Of a DNA stretch of 53,780 nt, positions 44,067 through 53,780 are shown piece by piece. Source of the DNA: Dichomitus squalens LYAD-421 SS1 (lineage: Eukaryota; Basidiomycota; Agaricomycetes; Polyporales; Polyporaceae); contig NW_006766980.1 of the NCBI RefSeq assembly GCF_000275845.1, positions 1 to 53,780 of the forward strand, given 5' to 3'. How positions within the stretch are numbered: the first letter of the stretch is position 1; the number at the start of each line of letters is the position of its first letter. The notes beneath the pieces were generated by a model. It did not search any database and had not been told where the DNA came from. It was given only the letters and a program-made list of their open reading frames with translations. A program made the translations under genes and the position numbers.

Positions 44067-45078
44067 TACCGTCGCGGTCACGGTAGCATCCTTTAGCTAA
44101 GCCTCTTTTTGCGGTCACGTGGCAGGCCAGTCACGCCTAGCATGACCAAGAGACGCGTCTCGTTCAACTCGCGCTCTCCCAGTACTGCGACCACTCAATG
44201 ACCGTTGTTCACGCGCTGACAAACCGTGCAACTTGTCTGCCAGGCTCTGCCTCAGAGCTGTCCGCTGCATCCAGATTAATATGGACCTCACGCAATAGCA
44301 GCGTCTGCAATGCAAATAGCCATGTGTCAGCTGCGCGCCGGGCCCGGTGTTATACACCGTTGCTAGACAGATGGTGGTGGCAGGCCAGTCGATTTCCTGG
44401 GATTGTAGACATCCAGTGCGTTGTCTTGTGGAAATCCACTCCTCAACAAATCATGTGTGATTCCAGCAGAAGGTCAGCCGGATCTCCTGGACGAGGACGA
44501 AGTGAACTCTCTCCAGATGATCTCTCCCCATTTGGTAAGACCTTTAGCGTGACGTGACTGTCCAAAGGACTGCGTACATATGGCCTGATAACCGTGGCAG
44601 ATCATATGGATCTTTCAGACCGATTGAGTATCTGTAAAGTAGATCTGAAGAAATCTGACACACAAGTGTATCACTGTACTGACAGGCTTCAAACAACCTA
44701 ACAGTCCCATGTAGTGCACTATGTCATAGCGTAATCTACACCTAGCCGCTAGTAGACGTCGTAGCCATAGAACCTACCGCTGTCAACCATGCTCCGTAGC
44801 TATCTGCACGCTGTCCTCGCAAGCTGATGATGTGCTTATTTCTCACACTGGACTGCTGTGTGACCGAATGCTCAGACGATTCAACACGTCGTCGACCGTC
44901 TGCCCCTTGCCCCCGCTTGTGCATAGTTGCCACGTAATATCAATGTCTGGCTGGACTGTGGAATTCCACAATCACGTCCGCCACCGGCCCGCCACCACCT
45001 GTTGTCTAGCAGTGTATACGTCCGACGACTCTATCCAATACACCTGACGTTCCAGCCAACCACGTCCGCCAGATCCCC
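44067..45078. other. intergenic, no gene recognised
   Basis: The left part is the promoter side of thioredoxin reductase and the right end the 3' flank of the FMN oxidase; both are minus-strand genes. Only short frames occur. No repeats or RNA genes were recognised. Confidence 0.4.
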
Positions 45079-47276
45079 TCATTCCGCGCGAACCAGCACC
45101 TCGTCCGCCTTCCCTTGGATATCTGCAACCGTCCTGTGACCGGCAAGACCCAACGTGAGCTCAAAGTCCGCCAGGATGCTTTTGATCACCGCCTCCACTC
45201 CTGCCTGGCCTGCAACCGTCAGCCCGTACGCCCACGGGCGCCCCACTGCACAGTAACGCGTTAGTCACCTCTTGCAGAACCTCGATAGAGGGATCCCTCA
45301 CATAAAATGCCTTGCGCGCCGAGCGCAAGAGCTCGGAAAATGTCCGAGCCTGTCCTGATTCCAGAGTCGAACAGTACTGTGAGCTGCCCGCCCGCCTGTG
45401 CCCCTCTTACTTTCTGCGACTTCATGATCCTCTCGAGCGCCACGAGGGAGGATATCGATCCGTCGATTTGGCGTCCACCTGCAAAGAATCAGCCAGGCGT
45501 ACTTTGCAGTCACCTCGAGAAGGAACCTTCTCGCGACTTCCACGCGTACAGCCTGCGAGACCTACGCTGTCATGATATGGCGTTACACTGAGAGACGTCG
45601 CCTACAGGCCCATACCGGTGGCGTAGAAAGAAAGGAGTAGAGCGTGCCGCGCGAGACTGCAACGTCTTCGACCCCATTCTCTCAACGATGGAGTGACTGC
45701 AAGTGGCAGGCAGTCATCTGGGCTGCAAGGGATAAGGGAGGCAGATAACCCCTCGCAGTGCATCCCCCACAAGCTCCGATCCGCGTTCGCAAAATGAGAT
45801 ACTCACCATGGTTGGAGACAATGACCCCGTCTATCCCCTCGTCAATCGCAATCTCCACATCCTGCAAACTCCTTCGTCAGCAGCCTACACCCCTCGCCCC
45901 CGCGCTGGCACGCACCTGCGGAGCCAAGATCCCCTTGACGATCAACGGCCCCTCCCAATTCCGCCTCAAGAACCTCACGTCCTCCCACGTCCTAAACGTC
46001 CCGTTCACGCTCTCCCGCCCCCACGTCGCCGCGAGCTCGACCATCTCCCGCGTCCGCGCGTCCCCTGCCTCGTACAGCGCCCGCACCCTCGCCGGGTCGT
46101 ACGGGAACGCGGGCACCTCCGCATCGCCGTGCGGCGCGCGCCCCTGCGCGGCCATAAACGCCGGGTCGCTCAGCGCGACCTGGATGCCGACCCCGTGCGC
46201 GAACGGCAGGAACGTGTGGTCGAGGTCCGCGGGCCGCCACCCGATCGCCATCGTGTCCACGGTGACGACGAGGGCGCTGTACCCGCTCGCCTTCGCGCGG
46301 GCGAGGAGGGAGACGGTGAAGGCGTCGTTGCGCGGCCAGTAGAGCTGGAACCAGCGCGGGGCGTGCGGGCCGTTCGCTGCGGCGACGGACTCGAGGGAGC
46401 GCGAGGCGGCGCCGGAGAGGACGAGCGGGACGCCGAGGGCGCCCGCGGCGCGTGCAGTGGCGAGCTCGGCGTCCGGGTGGAAGCAGGCTTGGCAGCCGAT
46501 GGGCGCGACGATGAGCGGGGAGGAGTACTTGGTGCCGAAGAGGGTGACCTGCGGAGGAAGGTTAACGTTCGACGCTGCGAGTCGACGACCATGCAAGGGA
46601 TGGCTAGCGCGTCCGGCGATCAAACATGGGGGCTCGAACGCCGAGCATGTGCCGACGTAGGAGGTTTCTTTGATACGCCGGGGTGAGTCATTGGGCTCTG
46701 CATTTGTGGCCGTCGCTCAAGCGCAGCAGCCTAGGACGCCGAGACTAAACGGCCGGCTAGCGAAGGACGGTTTACGCACCTCGATGTTGCGCTGCGTCAC
46801 GTCGCGCAGCATCCGCGGCACGATCTGCCACCGCGCGAACGCGTCGCGGTTCGCGCGGAATGTCGAGCCCGAGCCCGCGTTTCCAAACAGGAAGCCCCAT
46901 GCGCCTGAAAAGCATACGAAGAATCAGCGAGCTGCATTCAATCGTCCTTGGGTGTGCCCTGTCTTCCAATCGTCACGAACGGAGAACACGACGGATGGCT
47001 TCGCGATCTCCGGGACTCGCGATGCGATGGGACAGATCGCACATCCGTCGAATGGACGAGCGAGACGTGGAGAGACGTACCAGGGCTGTCTTTCAGCTTC
47101 TCGCGTGCGGCTTGCTCGATCTTGTCTGGATCCACCGAACCGAGCGGGGGCCCGTTCGGATTCGTGAAGAGCTCGCGCACGTAGCCAGACCACCGTCCTG
47201 CTGCTGCGCCATACGACTTTTCTTGTGTAGAGTCGGCCGCGTCGGTCGAGCCGGCAGGCACCCCATCTTGAGCCAT
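45079..47276 (-). CDS. FMN-dependent alpha-hydroxy-acid oxidase, lactate 2-monooxygenase-like
   Basis: Six exons on the minus strand: 47276-47081, 46904-46780, 46548-45916, 45861-45807, 45478-45302, 45245-45079, giving 450 residues. The family oxidises L-2-hydroxy acids via FMN. Blocks: RANRDAFARWQIVPRMLRD, LFGTKYSSPLIVAPIGCQA, GYSALVVTVDTMAIGWRP, IVKGIL; active-site SNHGGRQIDG with catalytic H336 and substrate-binding R339; FMN phosphate site DSGIRTGSDIFRALALGA; GRPWAYGL. There is no cytochrome b5 domain, so it is not a flavocytochrome b2. The N-terminal pattern (GSGSTFRAN..AF..W.IVPRML) favours the lactate 2-monooxygenase-like branch. Introns 45303-45477 style short introns alternate with longer ones (176 nt at 46905-47080, 231 nt at 46549-46779, 328 nt at 45479-45806). 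A decayed paralogue lies at 16400-17320. Localisation is uncertain; no clear signal or PTS1 is seen. Confidence 0.92.
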
Positions 47277-48542
47277 TGTCGTGACCCGTACAGTAGTGGT
47301 AGTTGGAAGGGTGTGGGAGGGGGAATGTGAAGCGCGCTTGCACTAGACTGCCCAATTGCCTTGAGATAGGAGGCAAGGGACGAGAGCGTCGAGGCCGGCC
47401 TCTAAGAGGGACGTTGCGCGGCAGGAAGGGCGCCCTGGAAGGCAAGTGTTTTGTAGCTACTGACCGCGCTGGCTGAGAAGAGGCTGTCGGACTCTCACAC
47501 TCTCCGATCCGACCATGGGATCTCGCCCCGGGCAAGCAGGGGTGTCACGAGTGGGCATGCTTTGGGATAACAAGTGCGACTTGCGGCTCCCATGCCCGAG
47601 GGCCCAGCTGCGTCGTCCACTAAAGTGAAGTTAGAGCTTCAAAGCGATCTGTACTCAACGCGCTCATTCTTAAGCCACTTTATCGCAAATGCGAATTCCG
47701 AGGGTCTGAGCATGCACAGCACCAAATCGAGAGCAGCCTAGGAGTCCATAGCAGTACTCAAGCTAATAGAAGACGGATGTGTGTCACAAGGCACGGCTTG
47801 GACGAAGGTGGCGTCAGAGAACCAGCACGGGCCGGCACTGGATTCCGTTCCGTCCTGTTTGGTCGGCGCTCACATTCTCCTAGCATGCATGAGTATCTCT
47901 GGAATGACGCCAGACCACTATAGCTTTTTGCAGGATCGATCATGATGGGGTTACTTTGAAAAGATTGAGCCTGGGGTCTGCAGATACGTGAAGGCAGTTC
48001 ACGCCGCATGACGATGGCGCCTCCCTAAGCGGAAAGACAGGAGAGCACGGTGTTAATTGCAAGGATACATACATAGGAGACCAGAGGTGGGAGTATGTTG
48101 GGCCGATGGCAGCCGTCGGAACCTTGAGATCTGAGCCACATCAGCAGAGGTACAGAACGTGCAGTCAATGCTTCTGCCAACAGATGACAGAGCAGGGATT
48201 GCATGAAACCGGAGAGTACGATGGGTCTATGACATGCAAGACGGGAACCGTGACCACAGTGTGCTATTCGGCCCCCATTGTTGCAACGCTCTCCAGCATG
48301 TGGTACCTAACAAGCCATTAAACACGGGAGACATAAGGAAGTCCATAGAGCTAAAACCAGAACATCACAAGGAACGGTCCAAATACGCGAGGATGGAAAA
48401 CAAAACAGACAACGGCACCAAACACACGTTCGGGGCGTGTACAACACCGCGCAAGTCCTGTCCTTCAAGTAACCTCCTAGTTCTTTGCACGAATAGCCAC
48501 TGCGCCCACTAGGTTGATACAGGGAGCGGCGGCGCCTCCCAT
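47277..48542. other. intergenic, no gene recognised
   Basis: About 1.27 kb between the FMN oxidase start and the wall-protein stop, both on the minus strand. It holds the oxidase promoter and the 3' region of the wall-protein gene, including a 21-codon in-frame continuation behind its stop (48542-48477). Nothing else is supported. Confidence 0.4.
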
Positions 48543-49482
48543 TCAAAAGGACACAGAGGAGGCAATGGGGGGTGTGCTAGCCGTGACGACGGTGCCCGAA
48601 GGGAACAAAGTGGAAGTCACCACAGTCTCGGTCGGGAACAGAACGGAGGTGACCTCAGTGCCGGAAGGAATGAGGGTAGAGGTCTCCCCGGTCCCAGAGG
48701 GGAAGAGTATCGAGATGACTTCAGTGCCCGAGGGGTACGTCGCGCCGGACGAGCCAACGGCCGACGGAGCAGACGACCCGACCGCAGATGTGGCAGCTGA
48801 ACTGACTGCGGAAAGGGTGGCAGAGCCAGTCACAACTGGAGCGGACGAACCGAATGCCGAAGAGACGAATGTCCCCGTCACAGTCGTGAAGCGGCTACTG
48901 ATGTGAGTACCAGTCACGGTCGTGAAGTGCGAGGAAGGGTGGTAGACAGTGACGGTAACGGTGGGGTACGCGCAGGAGAAGGTAGCTGACTCGATGCTCG
49001 TCGGAACGGAGAACGAGCTCCTGGTGGCGATGCTGGTGGGGAAGGAGAACGAGCTGGATATCCCGATGCTGGTGGGGATCGTGAACGTGCTCGATATCCC
49101 GATGCTTGTTGAGGAGGGGTGCGAACTAGCTGAAACAATGCTGGTCGGGAATTCTGAGGTCGTGACGGTGCTCAACCGGATGCTGGAAGGCTCGAACGAC
49201 GAAGCGCTGCTTGATGCGTCTACGGTAGAGACCTCGACAGTTGAAATGCTGACGGTGGGGACCTCCACGATTGAGACGCTGAGAGTAGGAGTTTCGCTGA
49301 CCGAGATGCTGAGAGTAGGAGTCTCAACGTTCGAAACGCTGAAGGTGGGAGCCTCGGCTTTCTTGTCAATAGCAGCGGCGTTTCCTGACAGTGCGTAAGC
49401 CAAGCATACAAAGTAGATATGAAGTGCTCGACTCACCACCTACGACCAGCACACCAGCTAAAACATAGCATAGAAGACGCAT
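48543..49482 (-). CDS. secreted Ser/Thr-rich repetitive cell-wall protein
   Basis: Two exons, 49482-49437 and 49384-48543, encode 295 residues. The 52-nt intron joins a signal peptide (MRLLCYVLAGVLVVG, cleavage near NAAA) to the mature part, which is more than half Ser, Thr and Val. Imperfect repeats are obvious: VETPTLSISVSETPTLSVS near the N-terminus, SIGISS(T/S)F(T/S) in the middle, and PSGTEV.S.LFPSGT.. at the C-terminus. Dense Ser/Thr implies heavy O-mannosylation and a cell-wall or surface place. A central CAYPTVTVTVY motif carries the only mature Cys. The frame ends at TGA 48545-48543, but the same frame continues with a small, hydrophobic tail (GGAAAPCINLVGAVAI) to TAG 48479-48477, which may be the remains of a GPI-anchor signal. 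An unspliced start at 49439 is rejected because it loses the signal peptide. Confidence 0.78.
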
Positions 49483-51703
49483 CACGGTCTCTTGGAAGAA
49501 AGCAAGAAATAGGAATATAGAAGGTGGAAGAGAATCGTGAAGTGGACCTGACGCGGCGGGAAACTCGCGAGTCGTGGTGGGAGCTGGTGCTGTCCTTAGA
49601 GCCACAGGAGGGTTCTATTTTATACTGGCTCACTACATTGACAACGTAAGGGATTGAGTAAGCGGATGGCGACCCGTTTCAAGTGAATCGTGGGATGCTC
49701 CAATGCATAGCGGTGTCACGGTGAGATTTTCTATTGCTGCGCGCAGTGTCGGACGGTAGTCAACCATGTGATGCATCTCCCTCCTGTCGGGCTCCTTGAC
49801 GCTAGTAGGACACAGATGGCGAGTGGGTCAATGTCGATCGTTATCATGCCATGGGGAGCGTGAACGATCGGCCGATAATGCGACTGAAGTAAAAAATGGC
49901 TTGAGCCGAGCGCGAGCTATTCCTCTAACCCCGACATCCCTTCGAGGGACCTCTTGAGTCGAGTGCAAGCTAACGGTGTATGCTGCCACCGACGAAAGGA
50001 CTTTGAAACAGCACGACCATTGGCATGTTACTATTTAGCTGACCAGCAGAAGCAAGACATACATCTAGCCATTGCTCACCTTGGCGGAGATCAAGATAGT
50101 CTTGCCGAGGCTAAGTAGATCATGACGGGGACGCGCAAAAGACGATTCCCCTATTTGGGAATACCCACGTTCTTACAGCACCGCCCCTCGCAGGGCACCT
50201 CGGGCGCTTGAAGTGAGCTGATCGATGGCCATCGTCATCGCGGGTCGATGTTCTCAATTCAAATCGGCCATCCCATACCGGCATGGAAATAAGAAGGTTC
50301 ATGGCGGGCACACGCGGTCTACGCTCCCTTCTGCGCAGCAAGAGCATGGTTTCGCGGCATCATACCGCCGCGGCCGCCATGCCCCCATAACGTATTGCAA
50401 AGATTCGAGGTGTTGGGAGGTAGGCCCAAGTGATGTGCGGTCTCCTGTCTTTGAGTCTGTTTATTCTGCATAGTATAAAAAAGCGAAGATTATTGGAGAA
50501 CCAGTGTTATGCTGGTCAGGAATGAGCCCAGTTCAGACGGAAGTGTCTCACTACCCAGATAATTGTGCCTACTTGAGACGAGCCAAGAATCATGCCCTAT
50601 ATGCTCGCTTGCAATCGCGATCGTTGTAAGATTGTCAATAAACCTTAACGTCTGCTCACCATGGTGGGTTGGTTCTCATCATCAAGATTGCAGTCAAAGA
50701 TGAGCAGCGCTGGCTAACCTTCGTAGACTCAATCTACATACTTGTCTCCTCCCGCGAGACATCCGAGTCAAAGTGAGGTCGTTCATGTCTACTAGTGCAC
50801 CCCGGCTCACAGTGCAGGGCGTCGAGATAGCCCCATTACGTGAACTTGTGATTCGTCAATTTGTCCTAGACCACATGCGCAGTTTCCCGCAGTCGCTGCT
50901 GATCCGCAGGTGGCCGAACTAACACTGCCTGCCACAGCCACCTTATTGAACGCTTGGGTTCTGAGGGTACGCCCGTTGTGATGCTGACCAAGGCCACCGG
51001 TGGTTTGAAGATCTGCGCAGCTACACTGGTGTTGTACCGGCATAAACATTAAGCTTGTTTGAAATGTCGTTGCGCACCTATCCGCAGTCCTTAATTCAAC
51101 CAAAAACTGGGAGGTGATCGATGACTACTACGAAGCGGGTCATTTGAAATCCCAGTGATTGGTGCGCACATCTTGAACAGCCTATGACCACCGGCAGTGC
51201 CGCGGCGGTGAGCAAGAAGTCCACATAATACCCCTTCTTGACCATCGCTTCCTCCGAGTCGTCTCTCCATACCTAAGTACATTCCTTACGAAGAATTGCA
51301 TCTCGCCACCTCGGGCGACGATGGGGCTCTTTCGGCATCCCAGACTCGGTTTGACCACGCTTCCTCTTCCTCCTGTCAAACTGGGCCTTCTTTCGCTACC
51401 ACATTATTTCACGCTCTTGGACGACGGGCAAAGACTCAGCGGACGGATTGATCTCTGTGTCGAGTTACTTCTACAGCTGACGAGCCATGCCGCGTCGTAA
51501 CCGACGCATTCTTGCAAGCGGGAACACTCATATCCAAAGCGTCGTAGCACGTGCCTCTACTCCTATTAATCATACAGGATTTCGATCCTCGTAGACCCCC
51601 CTGGTCTCTCACCTGTACCCGTATGAATAGCCGTTCCATTCAGAATGAGGAGATTCGCCGGATTATAGACATACGCGTACCCTCCGCTCCCAGCACCAGC
51701 TTC
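49483..51703. other. spacer next to the right arm, no gene recognised
   Basis: About 2.2 kb without a supported gene. Plus-strand fragments around 50787-51050 (APLRELVIRQFVLDH) and 51250-51450 look weakly protein-like but carry no consistent frame or splice sites, so they may be long-decayed coding DNA. The left end is the promoter side of the wall-protein gene. Confidence 0.4.
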
Positions 51704-52398
51704 CTACGAGTCACCGATAACGTGTGCCTCTTCTCCAGGAACGGGACATGGCACCTTGGCCCGGCCGTCGATATCCAGCGCGACGAGGAAGCGGCTGACC
51801 ATGTTGTACGCCGCACAGGTCGCTATCGCCTCCACTACCTTGCGATTTGCAGCCGCTTCGTCGTCTCCCTGATTGAGGAAAGCCAGGCGGAGCCCATCAA
51901 TCATGGCGTCCTCCACCTGCACATTGACGGTCATACTGTCCGCCAGAAGCAGGGCCATGGCTTGGATGGCAGATAGCCGACCGGGGCCCGCCGGTGAGGA
52001 TGCAGACTGAGACGCTTTGACATCGCCAATACGAGCGAGCTGCTCTGTCGACAGGCCTGCTGCTCTGGCGAGTGTCTCGTGCTGGACCCACTCGAAGGAA
52101 GCTTTGTTGAGAGCGGCGATACGAAGGATCTAGGCAAACACCGTTGCGTAGTCAGCGGAGGGGCGTGGGTGATAAATACTGCGGACCTACGTGCCATGAT
52201 CTCCCGTAAGTCATCGTCCAGGGTACTGCCCATCTGGATCGCACCCATTAGCTTCGACCACCCTTCTGCGACGGGAGGTGCATGGAGAAGGGTGGTGATG
52301 AGGGGCTCTAGGCCCTTGTGACTGCCCCATAGTAGTGCACGGATATCTTCGGCGATGAGTCCCGGTGTTTCTAATGGTACGGGTGGGACTCGAGACAT
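51704..52398 (-). CDS. AhpD/carboxymuconolactone-decarboxylase-like protein 2, intact copy
   Basis: Two exons, 52398-52195 and 52129-51704, encode 209 residues. The start MSRVPPVPLETPG, then ILRIAALNKASFEWVQHETL and LSTEQLARIGDV, and the C-terminal helix EAIATCAAYNMVSRFLVALD, parallel protein 1, so the two are tandem paralogues. It is longer at the C-terminus than protein 1 (GEEAHVIGDS). The 65-nt intron begins with GC (GCACGT) where the paralogues have GTAAGT. Using a GT two codons later would put exon 2 out of frame, so a GC-AG intron is required for a full protein. Classical AhpD catalytic Cys pair is not evident; activity unknown. It faces away from the wall-protein gene and lies 582 bp downstream of protein 1 copy C on the same strand. 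Confidence 0.8.
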
Positions 52399-53729
52399 TG
52401 TATGGTGTTCGTCTGAATTTGTTGGAGCCTCGAGTTCTGGCGGCTAGTGTAGGAGCTGGATGAGCGATGGTCTGACCGATAAGGTTCTCTCGCACACCGT
52501 GTGGTGAGCGAGCGCGCAAGAGGCTTCACCACGACGGTGAACCCTATCATGAGAATGCTTCCACCTCGTTCAGGTGATCTCTTATGCATGGAGTGGATCA
52601 TAGGCTTGAGATGATTTAAGCAACCTCCACATCGAAGACCTTTTGCTATCAACGCTTCAGATAATCGGCGATCCTCCTGTTTTGCACCATTCAGGTTACA
52701 TCTCAAACACCTTGCACTCCCAGCCGCGTACCATTCACTCTGGAAATTGCATAGACGGCTGCGGTCGATTTATTGCACCTACCCCACCTCCACCAATGTC
52801 CTGCATGAGACTCGTCATTACTCCGTCGGCAACGATGCGCCGGGGCCCGGTGAGTTGGCACTCTACAAGCACTACACTTAACCGCTGTCATGAGCCTGTG
52901 CACAGTCGACGTCAGAAATAGCATCCACGTACGTTCACCACAGGGATAGAACATCGTCGACACTCCCAAACTCCAGCCACTTACAGCGGCGGTACAGGGC
53001 AGGGCACATCGGCCCGGTCGTCCACATCAAGCGCAACGAGGAAACGGCTGACCATGTTGTACGCCGCGCAGGTTGCCACCGCCTCAACCATCTTGCGGCT
53101 CACGACCGCCTCCTCGTCTCCCTGCGCGACGAACGCGAGCCGAAGGGCATCGAACTCGGCATCCTGAAAATGCACGTTGACCGTCATGCTATCCGCCAAT
53201 TGCAGCGCTGCAGCTTGGATGGAAGATAGCTGGCCCTCCCCCTCCCCGCTGATACTCGCAGTGACAGCACCGACACGAGCGAGCTGTTCAGTGGTGAGGC
53301 CAGCCGCCCGAGCAACCGGCTCGTGCTGGACCCATTCGAACGACGCCTTGTTCCGAGCGGCGACTCGCAGGATCTACATATGCCCGCGCTTGTGAGTAAG
53401 TCGGCTGCGCTGGCGGAGGACCGGTATTCCCCACTTACTATGATCTCCCTGAGGTCGTCCTCCAGCGTACTCTTTGTCCGAATCGCCCCAAGCAGCTTCG
53501 ACCATCCCTCCGCGATAGGTGGCGCATTAAGAAGCATGGTATCCAAAGGAGAAAGACCCCTTCCACCCCGCCTAACACGGATCTCGTCCGCGATGGGTCC
53601 CGGAGTGTCTTCGGGTACGTATGGAACGCGCGGCATCGAGTGCTGTGTTCGCTCAGTTGCGTTTTGCTAAGTTGCACTGGGAGGTGGTAGCGCGAGGTCC
53701 GGAGGCTGACTGTGTGACGGTGTGAAGTT
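52250..53729 (-). repeat. right arm of the large inverted repeat
   Basis: This is the inverted counterpart of the left arm at 31372-33752. It holds one copy of gene 1, the intergenic region and the first 50 codons of gene 2 in uninterrupted sequence. Similarity to the left arm seems to continue weakly towards the window end, so the outer border is not resolved. Confidence 0.85.
52981..53636 (-). CDS. AhpD/carboxymuconolactone-decarboxylase-like protein 1, copy C (right arm)
   Basis: Two exons, 53636-53439 and 53373-52981, encode 196 residues, with the same exon sizes (198 and 393 nt) and intron phase as copy B on the left arm. Differences are few: for example a T-to-G change inside the intron near 53416, and Pro in place of Ser near the C-terminus with TAA instead of TGA as stop. 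Its 5' flank differs from that of copy A more than the coding part does. Family and function remarks are those of copy B: AhpD-like helical fold, activity unknown. This is the only copy in the window with both its promoter and its full coding region present. Confidence 0.84.
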
Positions 53730-53780
53730 CAGTAAGGGTCATGTGGGCATGCATCCTGTGGCGGGAAGACCGTGGAAGCC

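Noticed and set aside
50807..51103. 98-codon minus-strand frame
   Set aside because: No domain, no splice partners, and the composition is not protein-like; probably chance.

Overview
The window is nuclear DNA of a filamentous basidiomycete, most likely an agaricomycete and perhaps polypore-like. This rests on genes rich in introns of about 50-65 nt with GT(R)NGT donors, GC-rich codon use, and the families present (long-tailed tetraspanin, fungal SUN/Slp1-like protein, polyphenic P450, F-box-like and WD40 genes). No prokaryotic features, CRISPR arrays or convincing tRNA genes were seen. All gene models were spliced by eye: each junction was checked for GT/GC-AG ends, reading phase and family conservation.

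Layout. (1) 0.7-15.6 kb is a normal gene neighbourhood: RPAP1-like RNA polymerase II assembly factor (-), PRMT3-like arginine methyltransferase (+), a small Lys-tailed protein (-), a 2-oxoglutarate/Fe(II) oxygenase (+) convergent with a cytochrome P450 (-), and a CCDC25-like NFACT-R protein (+). (2) 15.6-26.8 kb is gene-poor. It holds a heavily decayed alpha-hydroxy-acid oxidase pseudogene and two small, previously easy-to-miss two-exon genes for single-pass membrane proteins. (3) 26.8-31.2 kb: V-ATPase proteolipid subunit c and a SUN-domain ER membrane protein. (4) 31.4-33.9 kb and 51.7-53.7 kb form a large inverted repeat carrying two AhpD/carboxymuconolactone-decarboxylase-like genes. The left arm contains a 403-N gap with an exactly duplicated flank and a broken second gene; the right arm has both genes intact. 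(5) 35.3-49.5 kb, between the arms: WD40 protein, truncated F-box-like gene, LEA2-like membrane protein, tetraspanin, thioredoxin reductase, lactate-monooxygenase-like FMN enzyme, and a secreted Ser/Thr-rich wall protein.

Functional links are mostly housekeeping. Three redox-related families (thioredoxin reductase, FMN oxidase, AhpD-like proteins) lie in and around the inverted repeat, and the P450 and 2OG oxygenase sit tail to tail; neither grouping proves a pathway. The points most worth a second look are the inverted repeat with its gap artefact and conversion-like boundary, an AUG-less mitochondrial-type leader in frame with thioredoxin reductase, a 7-nt and a 10-nt microexon, two GC-AG introns, and an in-frame hydrophobic tail behind a TGA in the wall protein.
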